Positions 32,175-44,708 of a DNA stretch of 64,000 nt are shown here, in pieces; positions within the stretch are counted from its first letter, which is position 1; every line of letters starts with the position of its first letter. This stretch comes from Boesenbergia rotunda. Its lineage: Eukaryota; Streptophyta; Magnoliopsida; Zingiberales; Zingiberaceae. The notes under the pieces were generated by a model that was not told the origin of the DNA, made no database searches, and saw only the letters and a list, made by a program, of their open reading frames with translations. Made by a program: the position numbers and the translations under genes. The stretch lies in contig JAGFNQ010002313.1 in the NCBI GenBank assembly GCA_024364735.1, positions 149,390-213,389 of the forward strand, read 5' to 3'.

Positions 32175-32909
32175 CTAGTGCTCTGCTTTGACTCTCTGGC
32201 AGGTCAAACAGGTACTGATATATCTGGCCACGTCTCGCTTGAGTCCAGACCACCAGAACCTTTGCTTTAAATCTTGGTACATCTTGGTAGAACCAGGATG
32301 CATAGAGTACGGGGTACTGTGGGCTTCTTCTAAAATATTCTTTCTTAGTTCCTCATCATTGGGGACGCAAAGGCGGTCTCCAAGGTAGAGGATGCCACTA
32401 TCTGATACTCGAAACTCTGAATTTTCTGCCTCTTGGATCTCCTGCTTGATCTTCTGGATCCCTAGGTCTTGACTTTGCTTTCTTTGTATATCCACAAGCA
32501 GGGTTGACTCTAGAGTCAATGCAGAAAGTTGCCCAATTATTACCTCGACTCCAAAATCCTTTATTTCTTTCTGAAGTGGTAGAGACAGTGATGATAGGGA
32601 CATCAGTGCTGCACAGGATTTTTTGCTCAGTGCATCTGCCACTTTATTAGCTTTACCTGGGTGGTAGAGGATTTCACAGTCATAATCTTTGACCAACTCT
32701 AGCCACCTGCGCTGCCTCATATTCAGATCCTTCTGAGTGAAGAAGTACTTCAAACTCTGATGGTCTGTGAAGATTCTGCACTGCACTCCATACAGGTAGT
32801 GTCTCCAGAGCTTCAGTGCAAAAACCACAGCTGCTAGCTCAAGGTCATGAGTAGGGTAATTCTTCTCATAGTCCTTGAGCTGTCTGGAGGCATATGCTAT
32901 TACTTTACC
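32175..32909 (-). pseudogene. Tekay RNase H and integrase zinc-binding domain
   Basis: Open from 32909 to a TAG at 32175. RNase H motifs include the Glu in LELAAVVFALKLW, FTDHQSLKYFF, and the final VADALSKK typical of the RNase H end. The integrase HHCC region follows (AHSTPYSMHP, then CLTCQRVK). An in-frame TAA at about 32910-32915 separates it from the RT ORF. Both stops keep the same frame, so this was one polyprotein. Confidence 0.88.
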
Positions 32910-32912
32910 GTC

Positions 32913-34052
32913 TTACATGAGGACAGCTCCAAGGCCCATCTTGGATGCATCACTGTAGATGTCAAAGGCCTTGTCACTCTTTGGAACAGTCAGGATGGGA
33001 GCACTAGTCAATCTTTTCTTCAGTTCTAGGAAGCTGTGCTCGCATTTATCTGACCACTCAAACTTCTGATTCTTTCTGGTCAGGGCTGTGAGTGGAGAGG
33101 CTATTCTGGAAAAGTCCTCCACAAATTTTCTGTAATATCCTGTCAGGCCTAAGAAACTCCTGATTTCACTGGCATTCTTGGGTCTACACCAGTTGCTGAC
33201 TGCTTCTATCTTGGCTGGATCAACTCGAATGCCTTCTTTGTATACAATGTGACCTAGGAAGGTCACCTGATCTAGCCAAAACTCACACTTTGAGAATTTT
33301 ACATAGAGCTTCTCCTGCTGAAGGATCTGCAGCACTATCCTCAAGTGTGTAGCATGGTCCTCTAGAGTCTGTGAGTATATGAGAATATCATCAATAAATA
33401 CAATGACGAATTTATCGAGATACTCCATGAAGATGTGATTCATCAGCTCCATGAAGACTGCTGGAGCATTGGTTACTCCAAAAGGCATCACTACAAATTC
33501 GTAGTGGCCGTATCTTGTCCTGAAGGCCGTTCTGGGGATGTCACTTTCTTTAACCTTTAGCTGATGATACCCAGAATGTAGGTCTATCTTCAAGAACACT
33601 GTATCCCCTTTGAGTTGATCAAATAAATCATCTATTCTAGGAAGGGGGTACTTGTTCTTGATGGTTACTTTGTTTAAAGCTCTGTAGTCTATGCACAGAC
33701 GCATAGACCCGTCCTTCTTCTTGACGAAAAGTACAGGAGCTCCCCAGGGTGAATGACTCGGGCGGATGAAGCCCTTGTCTAGTAGCTCCTGGAGTTGCTC
33801 TTGTAATTCTTTCAGCTCTGCAGGAGACATACGATATGGGGCTTTTGAGACCGGACCGGTACCTGGCACCAGCTCAATCTCAAATTCCACCTCCCTGTTG
33901 GGCGGTAGTCCAAGTAGTTCTTCTGGGAACACTTCTGGATATTCGCAGACTACCCGTACATCCTCCTGCTTGAGTTCTTTCTTTGCCTCTGAGTCCACTA
34001 TGTGTGCAAGAAAACCAGCACACCCTTGCTCTAGCATTTGGTGGGCTGCCAA
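32913..34052 (-). pseudogene. Tekay reverse transcriptase
   Basis: RT motifs in order: RPSHSPWGAPVLFVKKKDG, LCIDYRALNKVT, FLKIDLHSGYHQ, AFRTRYGHYEF, MPFGVTNAPAVF and the active site VFIDDILIYS. Connection-domain motifs follow (FLGLTGYYRKF). The ORF begins one frame away from the protease: a one-base change near 34070-34080 shifts the frame. The ORF ends at an in-frame TAA after DASKMGLGAVL. Confidence 0.92.
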
Positions 34053-34540
34053 GGCTGAGAGGAATTTCTGAGTCTTCCTCTTTGGGCTCCTTGAAACTCG
34101 AATGGTGGTTCTCCTTCTGGGCTGAAAACCACCTTCCTTCTACGGCAGTCCACTGAAGCGCTGTACTTACTGAGGAAATCCATGCCCAGTATGATGTCGA
34201 AGTCTTGCATCGCAAGGACTATCAGATCGACATATAGCTCTCGGTCTGAAATCTTGATTGGCACAGCCCGGAGCCGCTGGGTGGATTCCATGATCTCCCC
34301 TGAAGGGAGAGTTGTCAGGAATCTGGACTCCCAACTCTCTGCAGGCACCTGTAACTTACTAGCAAAAGGTACTGATACGAAAGAATGGGTCGCCCCAGTG
34401 TCAAACAGTGTAGTAGCTAAATGCTGAAAAATAACTATTTGACCTGTTACGACCGTGGAGGCGCTGGCAGCTTCTTCCTTCGTGAGGGAAAAGACTCTGG
34501 CATTGGTTGGAACCGGTGCTGCTTCCAACCCTCCCTGACT
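34031..34540 (-). pseudogene. Tekay aspartic protease
   Basis: The active-site loop is TLFDTGATHSFVS, and the flap and second half include ILGMDFLSKY. It is in the same reading frame as gag but separated from it by a TAG at 34544-34546. Its own end is out of frame with RT. In intact relatives gag and pol usually form one ORF, so both breaks look like damage. Confidence 0.88.
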
Positions 34541-34543
34541 GAT

Positions 34544-35692
34544 CTAAGGTCCCTCCAGTATAGTAGGCATGTAATGTAACTGAGGCTTGCCTCCATACTG
34601 TACGGACTGCTGAGGAAGTACCTTAAACTTGTTTGGGCAGTCTTTGGATCTGTGTCCCTCTTGTCCACATGAGTAGCATCCAGTTACACCCAAAAGGCAT
34701 GCTCCTGGATGGGTCCTCCCACACTTAGGACAAGGTGGGTACCTAGCTTGCTTGTTCTCTGGGTTTCCTTTTTGGCTGCCAGACCACTGCTTCCTTTTGT
34801 GGTTCTTGTTCTTCCAGTTCTGGTTATTTGGCTGAGGCTTCTGGCCTCCGGTTGTCTTGTTCTCAATCAGGACTGGCTTCTGCTGTGTTTGCTGTGCCTT
34901 GATGCTATTCAGATAGTGCTCTGAGATTAGCGCACTACTGACCAACTCCTCGCTGGTCTGGGGTCGGTGCGTCCCGCTGTTCACGTTGAGTGCTATTTCA
35001 GGGTTCAGCATGCGGAGCATCAGTCTGACTCGCTCCTTCTCTGTGCTGACTAGCTCTGGGCAGAGGCGAGCTAGTCTGTGGAACTTCGCGACTGCTTCTC
35101 CCACTGGTAGGTTACCTTGTCTGAACTCCATGAAGTCCTCGTAGTGCTTGTTGGTAACCCGCATGTGGAAGAACTCCTCATAGAACTCTTGCTCGAAATC
35201 TGTCCAGCTCATCTGGTTGACTATCCTCTTACTCTTGACCCACTCCCACCACATACGAGCATCTCCAGTTAGGCAGAAGGAGGCACATTTGACCTTCTCG
35301 ACTTCTGGCCAGTCAAGAAGCTCCATTGTGCTCTCTAAAGTCTTGAACCAAGCCTGGGCATCCCAGGGCTCAGTCGTGCCTGAGAAGCTTTCAGGTTTCA
35401 GCCTCTGCCACTGGACGAGGTATGCTTCTTGTCTTCGGTTCACGGCAGGGGTCTCCTGTGTGACTGGTGGAACTTCAGCCACCACTGGAGTTTCCACTCC
35501 TGCTGTGGGTGGTGTAAGGGGCACTGGGTGCTGATTTGCCATCAGTGTGGCGATGGTCTTCTGTTGCTCTGAAATCTGAGCTTGCATTTGAGCAATGACT
35601 GCCATCAGGTTTGGCTGTTCTGTGCCAGGCTCATTGTTATCTTGAACTGGAGTTCTGTCCCTTGCATTAGGAGCTCGGCCTCTTCTTGCCAT
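34544..35692 (-). CDS. Tekay Gag polyprotein
   Basis: The 382 codons run from ATG 35692. Residues about 85-230 form the retrotransposon capsid region (AWFKTLESTMELLDWP, AQMWWEWVKS-like WWEWVKSKR, FEQEFYEEFF). A basic linker leads to a CCHC zinc knuckle near residue 350 (CYSCGQEGHRSKDC), preceded by a second Cys-rich stretch (PCPKCGRTHPGAC). The frame is intact. The primer site lies about 280 bp upstream. Confidence 0.9.
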   Translation of the reverse strand: MARRGRAPNARDRTPVQDNNEPGTEQPNLMAVIAQMQAQISEQQKTIATLMANQHPVPLTPPTAGVETPVVAEVPPVTQETPAVNRRQEAYLVQWQRLKPESFSGTTEPWDAQAWFKTLESTMELLDWPEVEKVKCASFCLTGDARMWWEWVKSKRIVNQMSWTDFEQEFYEEFFHMRVTNKHYEDFMEFRQGNLPVGEAVAKFHRLARLCPELVSTEKERVRLMLRMLNPEIALNVNSGTHRPQTSEELVSSALISEHYLNSIKAQQTQQKPVLIENKTTGGQKPQPNNQNWKNKNHKRKQWSGSQKGNPENKQARYPPCPKCGRTHPGACLLGVTGCYSCGQEGHRSKDCPNKFKVLPQQSVQYGGKPQLHYMPTILEGP

Positions 35693-35975
35693 CTAACAAT
35701 GCATAAGGGAACAAGAACTCACTACTACATCTCTAGGTATAAACTTGTCTTCTTACTTAGTAACCTAATATCCATTCTAGGGATTAAACATGATTCCGTG
35801 ATACTAAGGTATTAAACACGCTTCCTTGTTCTATGCACATATGAATAAGTACTTAAGCATTTCTCTATACTGCAATTAAATAAAGGAGCAATAGAAAAAC
35901 TGAAACTTAAAGCTTTCTTACTTGAAGACGGCAAGGTTAATGCTGATGTGTGTGTGATGCTGGAGAATGGGAACT

Positions 35976-35987
35976 GCTCTGATACCA
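35976..35987 (-). other. Tekay primer-binding site (tRNA-Met)
   Basis: TGGTATCAGAGC on the minus strand, two bases inside the 5' LTR end CTACA. It is complementary to initiator tRNA-Met, the usual primer of chromoviruses. Confidence 0.92.
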
Positions 35988-35989
35988 AC

Positions 35990-38077
35990 TGTAGCGACCC
36001 GCCTTCTCTACCTTAGACGGACCGTTACTTGTCTACTATCTGACTCTAATGCACGACTAAAAATGCGGAACTTTCTTTTTTTTTTGTATTTAATCTATCT
36101 AAGAATGAGATTCTAACTTTAATAGTCATGCATGATACAACGACACATTACTAGCAATTCTAACCATTAAACTCATCACACAAGGTTCTATAACATTACT
36201 AAAGCATTATGGAATATGAATGCAACTTTTCTAAGCATATTTAAAGCAATAAAACTTAATTCAAAAGGAGCCTAACAACATCTTGGCACATGCATCAAAT
36301 AGCTCCATTAAAGTATCGATATTCAAAACTACTCACGCTCATACTTATCCAATGCAATCATAAGGATGTATATACTAAATAGAAGGGAATAATAAGCTCA
36401 AGAATAAGTCTAAAATGCAATGTATCCACATGCTAAACTACTCATGCCCTTGCTCATCTAGTGCATTCACCAAAGTATGCATACTAATTGAAATGACATG
36501 AATCTTCATTCTACAAAATTAGCATGTAAAACTATCTGAAGCATAAATGTTTAATAAACTCCATAACACAATAACTTGAAATTTGGAAATCTTAAACATT
36601 GCATCTCAAATAAGCTAAACTATCTCGTCCCAAGGACCTCTCCAAGGTCAGCCACCACACACACGTCACTCAGCACCGCCTCGTCGCCTTCCTTCAGAAT
36701 TGCTTGCCTTTACCTTTACCTGCAGCAAGAGGAAATGCAACTAATAAGCATAAAGCTTAGCAAGTACTATCTAGCTCACAAAATCTCGAAATGTGCAAGC
36801 ATGCTTTTTAAACAATGTGAAATCACATGAGATACTTTTATGCTTAAAAGAAACACTAAAACATGTATAACTCAAAACATGCATACTCAAGCATTAATAA
36901 GTCTTAACTCACTTTTTCTTGGCTTAACTTGAAACTTTAGCAATTCTTTAACTTTAAATCTTTCTTTAACTTTTAGAAAATTTCCTTAAACTTTAGAAAA
37001 ACTTTGCTAAAGCATATACTTGAAAATAATAACTCACTTGGATCCACTTAAGACGTAAGTACCATCTTATGCGCGTTCCCTAAAAGGTTGGGGTAGCGAG
37101 CCACCAATCCTAATAGAGCAGACCTTGGTCTACCAGGGCCAAGACCTTGGAATTGGACACCTGGATTTCTTTAACGACGCCCTTGGACGCCGGGTACTGG
37201 CCTTAGAAAATAAAATAGCTTTTCTTTCTTATCTTGAATGCCTTGGCATTTTAACGAGCACCTTGTGTGCCCAAATCCCTAAGTCTTGACTTTTGGGATT
37301 TCTTAAGGCCTTGGCCTTTCTTTTCTTCTCTTTATCTTCTCTTTTCTTTTCTCATAGCTTTTCTTAGACCCTAACCTCATATAGGGTACTTAATTAAACT
37401 CATACAAGTATGGGTTAAACTAGGATTACATGCAAAATCATAAACTTAAAGGAAAATTACATTTTTAACTTTTAACGGGAAAACTTGCGGAAAACCGCCT
37501 CTTACTGCAGGTGAGCAGTACTTACCTCCTGCGCTAGGTTTTCCTTACGAATAAAATCTGAAATTCCCGAGGAAACGTCGAATTTCGACGTTCTTCTTGC
37601 TCCTTGGTGTTCTCCTCGCGTCTACGAGAATTCTCGTAGAGAATAGGGCCTCTTGAGACCTTCCCTTTGTTCCCCTTTGTCTTGGGCGGCAAAAGAAGAG
37701 GAGAAGATGAAGAAAATGCAAGAGAGGAAGAGGAGAGGTCGCGTGCGTGAGGGAGGCCGTCGGCGCCGCTAGGTTGGGAGAAAATTCACCTAAAACTCGT
37801 AACTCCCTCTTTTATACTTATGGGGGCGAATTTACCTAATTATACCTTATCTATTGTTTCGCTTAATCTATTTCAACAAAAACGAACCAGCCCAGTTGGT
37901 CCGCCCATTCTCCTCTCACAGCGTAGGTGAAGGGATCGATTCCCACTTATGCGATTTTTTGTTTATAACCCTTTTTGCCCCTTTCGTTTACGGAAAAATT
38001 CTATAAAAATATCCATAAATTTGGAATAAATTCTAAGATATTTCTAAAATTAGTTTCGAGAATTTTTGTGCGTTACA
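35990..38077 (-). repeat. Tekay 5' LTR
   Basis: 2,088 bp, partner of 28941-31035. It ends at GTTACA beside the CTCAG duplication. Confidence 0.93.
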
Positions 38078-38960
38078 CTCAGAGAACCCCTCTGATTTGG
38101 CCCGATTGATAGAGAAATGGAATCGGATGAAGGTTGATCGGATGGAGATCGCTCACGGAGAAACCCTCGCCGGAGCTTTCAGACACGAAGAGATTGCGAT
38201 CCTTCCATGGAAACTGGGCTTGATGAATCAAAAACTGGAAAACAACTTGATCTGGGTGGTCACCTCCGATCGGAATTGGGAACACGAAGAACAGAATGAA
38301 AACGAAGATGCGATCTGGCGACGACGAACTCCGCGAGAGGGAATTCCTCATTTAAATTTCCTTTTGAATTTTTGACGGTTGTGATTGCTCCCATCTCATC
38401 CAACGGTCGGATCGAATCAGATCGAACCCAAACTTCCCAGATCTTGATCAATGGCTCTGATCTACTACTCCTTAGCTCGGATCACTTAGATCTGAAGCGG
38501 ATGGCTCAGATCTTCTCTTCTTTAGCTTGGACGGTCTAGATCCTCTATCGCTTGATCCAACGGCTGAATTAACTCTGATTTGGCCCAAACTTTCAGATCT
38601 TGATCCATGAACTTGATTAAGTCTATCTTGAGCTTGGATCGGCCAGAAGTTGGAGGATGGTTCAGATCTAACCGTTCCCTTGAATGGATGGCCCATATTG
38701 ATCTAACTTTTGATCCCTTTGATTCGGATCCAATTCTGACCCATGTTTGACCTAATATGATCTAGGTCCATGATCATTTGAAACCTATAAAATGATATTA
38801 AATTTAAGTGCCAAAACATCTTAAATGTAGAAAGAAATGAATCTTAAGCTAAAATAGAGGTAATTCATGAAACCTTATATACATGCAAACTTAAGCATAT
38901 AATAGTGGATCAAAACATGGATTTGAGGGCCTAATTTAATCAACAAAATGAAAGTTATCA

Positions 38961-41083
38961 ACTCCCCCACACTTATTCTTGGGCGTCTCGCACAAGCTAC
39001 TAAGAAAGTAAGATGTATCCCCCCTAGATTATTCTCAATCATTGTAAGAAGCAATTGAAAAGAAATTACCTAGGGTTGTCAATTCTCAAAAATCTAAGCT
39101 CAATAGACTAGTATCTTGTCCTTAAATCAACAACTTAGCATACTTCCCCTTTCATGACTCATAGAGATGAATTCAACTCACAAAACATTTCAAAGGAATT
39201 TTTAGTGGCTCTCTTCCTAAGTTCTACATTTCAATGAAAGTGGAGCTCACTCAAACACAACATGTTTCTTGAACTACCATAAGCTTGCTCATTATCTACT
39301 CTCCACCATCATTCTTGCCTTGGATCCACATCTATATAGGTTTACTAGAAACATTAAAGAAGTATGAAATGAATAGAATGAAAAAGAATTTTCCATGAAT
39401 TCTGATACCAAAGACTAATGGTAAAGGAAATAGAGACATATGATATGATAAGAAAAGGAATATGATAAAGAGATATAGCATGAAGAAGAAATATGGAAAA
39501 GTAAGAAAAAAATAGAAAACTTGGATACTCAAAATTATTTCTGATGCTCTTTGCCCTTTTGTGGTAACTTCTTATGAATTCTGAGCCAAGGTGAGTGAGT
39601 ATGAGCTGATTTGAAGGAGGTTCAATTCTGAAGAAGTGTTTTGTACTGTGCCAGCTTCACTGATCGATCCAAAGACCGATCAGATATTTCCTGATCGTTC
39701 TACTGATCGGACTGGATCTCCCTGATCGGACTGGTGACCGATCAGGGGTTGATCAGTAGCCAAATTCTAGAATTCTGAAACTGCCTTTTACCTGGATTTC
39801 TCCTTTCTTCCAATCATCACTAAATTCTAACCCATCAAGCTTCTTATTAACGACTTCAAGTCCAGGAATCTATCCAACTTTTGAACTTTCATGTTTTCAT
39901 CTTTCTTTTCTTTACTTCACTTTTATTTTCTTTTTTTTTTGTTTTCTGCGATTTCTTTCAGCTGCTTCTTGTTTTTTTTTCTTGCAGCTTCAATTCAGAT
40001 CCAACAACCAAATTTTACTCCCAATTTTCCACTTCAGTCAGGGTAACCATTTGAACTTTTGAAGTCAATTCCACTTGCCAATTCTATGTCTAAATGGAAG
40101 CTTTTGATGGGCTTGAAAATTTTCACTAGTTACTAACCTTTGTAAGCCACCATTCCTTTCCAAACTATCCTCATGGAGTTAGAGGACCAAACAACATTCA
40201 TAAATCAGATTGCTCCAAAAGTGATCTTAACTTTTCAATACTCACAACTCATCTTTGATACACCACCCATCAAATTTGGCACACTTTTTTTTTCTCTGTT
40301 TTTGCATTGTGTTTCTCATGCTCTTCCATTCCTTTAATCTCATCAAAACATTCGGAATCCACACCAATCCATCTAAAAAATCCATAAAAAATAGATAATA
40401 AACATCATGATACAACACTTCTCACCCAAAACCATTTAAAAGCACTAGCCACCTCCCTCACACTTAAACTTTTGTCCGTCTCGGGCAAAGTAACATCAAG
40501 AAAAATCATAAGCCACCAAGTCTATAGAGAAATATGGTAATGAGCAGAAAAATAGGGAAGGGAAAGAATAAAGCATGTATCAATAAGGATTATTACAATG
40601 AAAAGGGAAGACAAAATGATTAACCTATATAAATGTGGTCCAATCATAGAAATATGGTTTTGAAAGAACCTAAGCAAGTTCTAGAGTACAATCACATGTG
40701 TGTCTCTCAACAATCAAGCTAAGTCCTCACTAGGTAAAAAGAATTCATTTCAATTCATCAATCTAGAGTCCATAACCAAGTAGTACTCAAGCAACCAAGA
40801 ATTTCATCCATTGACTCAAATCCTAAGTCTTGACAACCAAATTTAATTTGTTTTCAAAAGACTCTAAGATGATATAGAGAAAACCTAGAGGGATACATTT
40901 ATTCCTAGTCATGCAAAAATAAGGTGCCAAAAGGGTAAAATGATGTCTACAATCACTCTTTATTCATCCTACACTACCTAAACATTTATTATTAAAACTC
41001 ATTGGAAATGAAAATTTAACTACTTGAAAACAATCAAATGGTATTTACAATAAAGTAAAATGCAAGGAAAAGGAAACTCCCCT
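38961..41083 (-). other. Athila 3' non-coding region with purine tract
   Basis: It begins (plus strand) with ACTCCCCCACACTT, the polypurine tract in complement, next to the LTR. A second degenerate tract is at about 40452. TGATCGGTC-type words cluster at 39659-39746. There is no env-like or other ORF. The layout matches 16546-18714. Confidence 0.75.
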
Positions 41084-41960
41084 TTAGGTTGGGTAGATAA
41101 CATCTTTGATGTCCACTCCATCCACCTCTAGCTCTTTTAATTCTTCAAAGTACTTTTTGAGCCGGTGGCCATTGACTTTCCACATAAAAACCATTAGTTT
41201 CATCTTTAATTTCAACAACACCATAGGGAAAAATATTAGTTACAATAAATGGATCTTCCCACCTTGACCTCAACTTACCCTTAATCAACTTGAGCCTTGA
41301 TTTGTACAATAAGACCTTGTCACCAATTTGAAATTCTTTCCTCACAATGTGTTTGTCATGGAAGTTCTTAGTCTTTTCCTTGTAGATCCTTGAGTTCTCA
41401 AATGCCTCTAGTCTAATCTCCTCAAGTTCTTGAAGTTGAAGTTTTCTCTCTTCTCCCACCTTGGTAGCATCATAATTACAAGCCTTCACCGCCCAATATG
41501 CCTTGTGTTCTATCTCCACGGGTAGATGACAAGCTTTACCATAGACTAACCGGTAGGGAGACATGCCAATTGGTGTCTTGAATGCCGTTCTATAGGCCCA
41601 AAGTACATCATCTAGCCTCTTGCTCCAATCTTTTCTATTGGGCCCAACGGTCTTTTCCAAAATTGCTTTGATTTCTCTATTGGAAATTTCGGCTTGACCA
41701 TTTGTTTGGGGATGATAGGAAATAGAAACCTTGTGTACAACCCCATACTTACTAAGCAAGACCTTCATGTATTTGTTGCAAAAGTGAGATCCTTGGTCAC
41801 TTATTATAGCCCTGGGAATTCTAAACTTGCAAAATATATGTGACCTAACAAAACTAACAACAATAGAAGAGTCATCAGTCCTGGAGGGAATGACCTCCAC
41901 CCATTTAGAAACATAATCTACAGCAAGTAAAATATACAGATAACCACAGGATGCAGGAAA
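41084..41960 (-). pseudogene. Athila integrase (core and C-terminus)
   Basis: The core shows IISDQGSHFCN (second catalytic Asp) and YHPQTNGQAEISNREIK (catalytic Glu). Further on are WAYRTAFKTPIGMSPYRLVYGK and a C-terminal domain with KGKLRSRWEDPFIV. A one-base shift near 41165 moves the last 25 codons into another frame, which ends at TAA 41084-41086 inside TAAAGGGGAG. An in-frame TGA near 41962 separates it from the RT ORF. Confidence 0.88.
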
Positions 41961-41963
41961 AGG

Positions 41964-43958
41964 TCACATAAAATCTATTCCCCAAACATCAAAAATTTCA
42001 CAGAATAACATAGTCTGTAGGGGCATCTTATTTCTAGCTCCTATGTTCCCAGTTCGCTGACATCTATCATAATTTTTATAAAACACATATGAATCATGAA
42101 ATAAGGTGGGCCAGAACAAACCACATTCTAACACTTTTCTAGCTGTTCTTTGTGGTCCAAAGTGTTCCCCACATGCTGATGAATGACAAAAAATAAGGAC
42201 TGAATGAAATTCATGGTTAGGTATGCATCTCCTTATTATTTGATCATTACAAAGCTTCCATAAATACGGGTCATCCCACACATCGAATTTTGCATCACTT
42301 TTGAGTTTATCTTTTTGAGCTTTAGAAAAGTGTGTAGGAAAAACATGTGCTGCTAAAAAGTTAACAAGGTCTGCATACCAAGGTGACTCACCATGTACTG
42401 CAAGGAGGTGCTCATCTCTAAAGTCATCATCAATGGTGGAAGTGGATCCATCTCCTTTAATTCTGCTCAGGTGATCTGCAACCAAGTTTTCTTTGCCACT
42501 TCTATCTCTGATTTCCAAATCAAATTCCTGGAGTAGAAGCATCCATCTGATTAGCCTAGGCTTAGTATCTGGCTTCTTCAAAAGGTATTTTAAAGCTGCA
42601 TGATCAGAAAAAACAATGACATGTGAGCACAATAAATAAGATCTAAAATGATCTAAAGCAAAAACAATGGCAAGAAGCTCATTTTCAGTGGTGGTGTAAT
42701 TTGCTTGGGCGGCATCTAAGGTCTTAGAGGCATAGCATATGACATGAGGTGCTCCATCCACCCTCTGTGCTAGAACAGCTCCCACTGCAAAGTTAGATGC
42801 ATCACACATTAGTTCAAATGGCAAATTCCAGTCAGGTGATTTAATAATAGGAGCTGAGGTAAGAACCTCCCTGAGTCTGTGAAAAGCTTCTTTGCACTTA
42901 TCATCAAAACAAAAATCAACATCTCTTTGCAAAAGTTTTGTCAAGGGCCGAGCAATATCGCTGAAATCTCTAATGAATCTGCGGTAGAAACCTGCATGTC
43001 CAAGAAAGGCACGAACATCCCGTACGCATACGGGGTAAGATAAAGCAGATATGACACTAATTTTTGCAGGATCTACCTCAATACCTCTCCTAGAGACTAT
43101 GTGACCTAATACAATACCATGCTCTACCATAAAGTGGCATTTTTCAAAATTAAGTACAAGGTTAGTGTCAATGCATCGATGTAAAACCCTAGACAAGTTA
43201 TCTAAATATGAATCAAATGACGTGCCAAAAATTGAAAAGTCATCCATAAAAATCTCCATACAATGCTCTAACAACTTACCAAATATACTTACCATGTATC
43301 GCTGAAATGTTCCTGGAGCGTTGCAGAGTCCAAATGGCATCCATCTGTAGGCAAAAATGCCGAAGGGGCAAGTGAAGGTAGTCTTCTCTTGATCCTCTGG
43401 ATCTATGCAAATCTGGAAGTAGCCTGAGTACCCATCCAAGAAGCAGTAATGGGACTTCCCTGCAAGTCTCTCAAGCATCTGATCAATAAAGGGCAAAGGG
43501 AAATGATCCTTCCTCGTGACATGATTAAGCTTCCGGTAGTCAATGCATACTCTCCATGAATTTTTGACTCTGGTGGGCTCTAGTTTATTCCTTGCATTTT
43601 CCACCACTCTAACTCCGGATTTCTTGAGCACCACATGTATGGGACTAACCCACTGACTATCAGAAATGGGGCAAATAATACCTGCCTGTAGAAGTCGAGT
43701 CACCTCTTTCTTAACAACATCTAAAATGAGTGGATTAAGTCTCCTTTGCGGCTGCCTCACTGGTTTAACATTTTCTTCCAAGAATATCCTGTGCATGTAG
43801 ATAGCTGGGCTAATACCTGGTATGTCTGATAAAGTCCACTCAATAGCTTTCTTGTGATGCCTCAAGACTTGCAATAATTTCTCTTCTTGCTCTGATTCCA
43901 AGTGTTGTGTGATGATAACTGGAAAATTCTGCTCCTCTCCTAGATACACATATTTCAA
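41964..43958 (-). pseudogene. Athila RT, RNase H and integrase N-terminus
   Basis: 664 codons open. RT motifs: VCIDYRKLNHVTRKDHFPLPFIDQ, FLDGYSGYFQI, TFTCPFGIFAYRWMPFGLCNAP and the active site EIFMDDFSIFG. RNase H motifs: ELMCDASNFAVGAVL, TTTENELLAIVFAL and VFSDHAALKYLL, ending VADHLSRI. The integrase zinc-binding region (FCHSSACGEHFG, then CQRTGNIG) and the start of the core (DVWGIDFM) follow. The wording of these motifs is characteristic of the Athila lineage. The ORF is closed by a TGA in the integrase core. Confidence 0.92.
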
Positions 43959-44012
43959 ATGGTCTGGTAGTGGCTTAAGCTCAATCTGGGCCTACTCAGA
44001 AGGTATGAGTGA

Positions 44013-44708
44013 TCATTGAGGCTCAATGCAATCCCCTACACTATCACACCTAAACTCTGAATCCTCTGAAACATCAATAGAAATAGGTGATCCTTGGGGC
44101 TCTGTACAATCCCCGACACCTAGAAAATCCTCTCCAACTGGAAGTAGGTATGAAATACCCTCTGAATCAATCTCAGCCTCAGTAGCAAATACAACCTTAG
44201 CCTCCTCTGAACTGGCAACCCCTCTGGAAACATCAAATGAAACTCCCTCAGTAAGTATATCTGCATCATCCAACTCCTCTAGAATACCAATGCTCATAAT
44301 GGAATGGTCCTCTCTAGGGTGCTTCATGGCATCAAAAATGCTGAATTGAGCTACTGTGTCTCCAATTTTCATAGACAGTGTACCAGCATAAACATCTATC
44401 TTTGTTCTCGCAGTCTTTAAAAATGGTCTCCCTAGGATGAGTGGAGATCTGTGTGCAAGGTAGTCTCCCTCCATGTCTAGAATGTAAAAATCTGCAGGAA
44501 ATATCAGCTCCTTCACCTTAACCAACACATCTTCAATAACCCCGGCGGGGTGGGTCTGACTCCTGTCTACCAACTGAATCACAACTCTGGTAGGTTGTAG
44601 AGGGCCTATGCCAAGCATTTGGAAGACTGATCTGAGCATCACATTTATGGAAGCTCCTAAATCCAACATAGCGTCATGGAACATGGTCCTCCCTATCCCA
44701 CAAGACAC
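44013..44708 (-). pseudogene. Athila aspartic protease region
   Basis: The active site is the Athila-type LDLGASINVM, followed by RPTRVVIQL-like and LILGRPFLKTARTKID (flap and helix). It is in the same frame as RT but separated by a TGA at 44013-44015. The C-terminal part has two copies of a VGDC(T/I)EPQ phrase, which also occurs in the ORF at 18715-20739. Confidence 0.85.

Larger units (their letters stand above)
28941..38077 (-). mobile_element. Tekay-type chromovirus (Ty3/gypsy), nearly complete
   Basis: The 9,137-bp element has perfect CTCAG duplications (28936-28940, 38078-38082). Minus-strand order: 5' LTR 35990-38077, tRNA-Met primer site, gag, protease, RT, RNase H, integrase with C-terminal chromodomain, purine tract, 3' LTR 28941-31035. 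The chromodomain and motif order fit the Tekay (Del) lineage. The LTRs are about 2.09 kb and differ by eye at only some six substitutions and about seven single-base indels. The pol frame is broken at four places. Confidence 0.93.
28119..38960 (-). repeat. Athila 3' LTR, interrupted by the Tekay element
   Basis: 28119-28940 and 38078-38960 together match 47294-49005. The break is at CTCAG, duplicated on both sides of the nested element. The LTR includes paired TGATCGGTC/GACCGATCA words (28562-28621). It ends TTATCA on the plus strand, like the partner. Confidence 0.9.

Noticed and set aside
38097..38375. 92-codon ORF (also at 48086-48430)
   Set aside because: It lies in the Athila LTR and recurs in the partner LTR with differences in length; no domain, and the opposite strand is also open.
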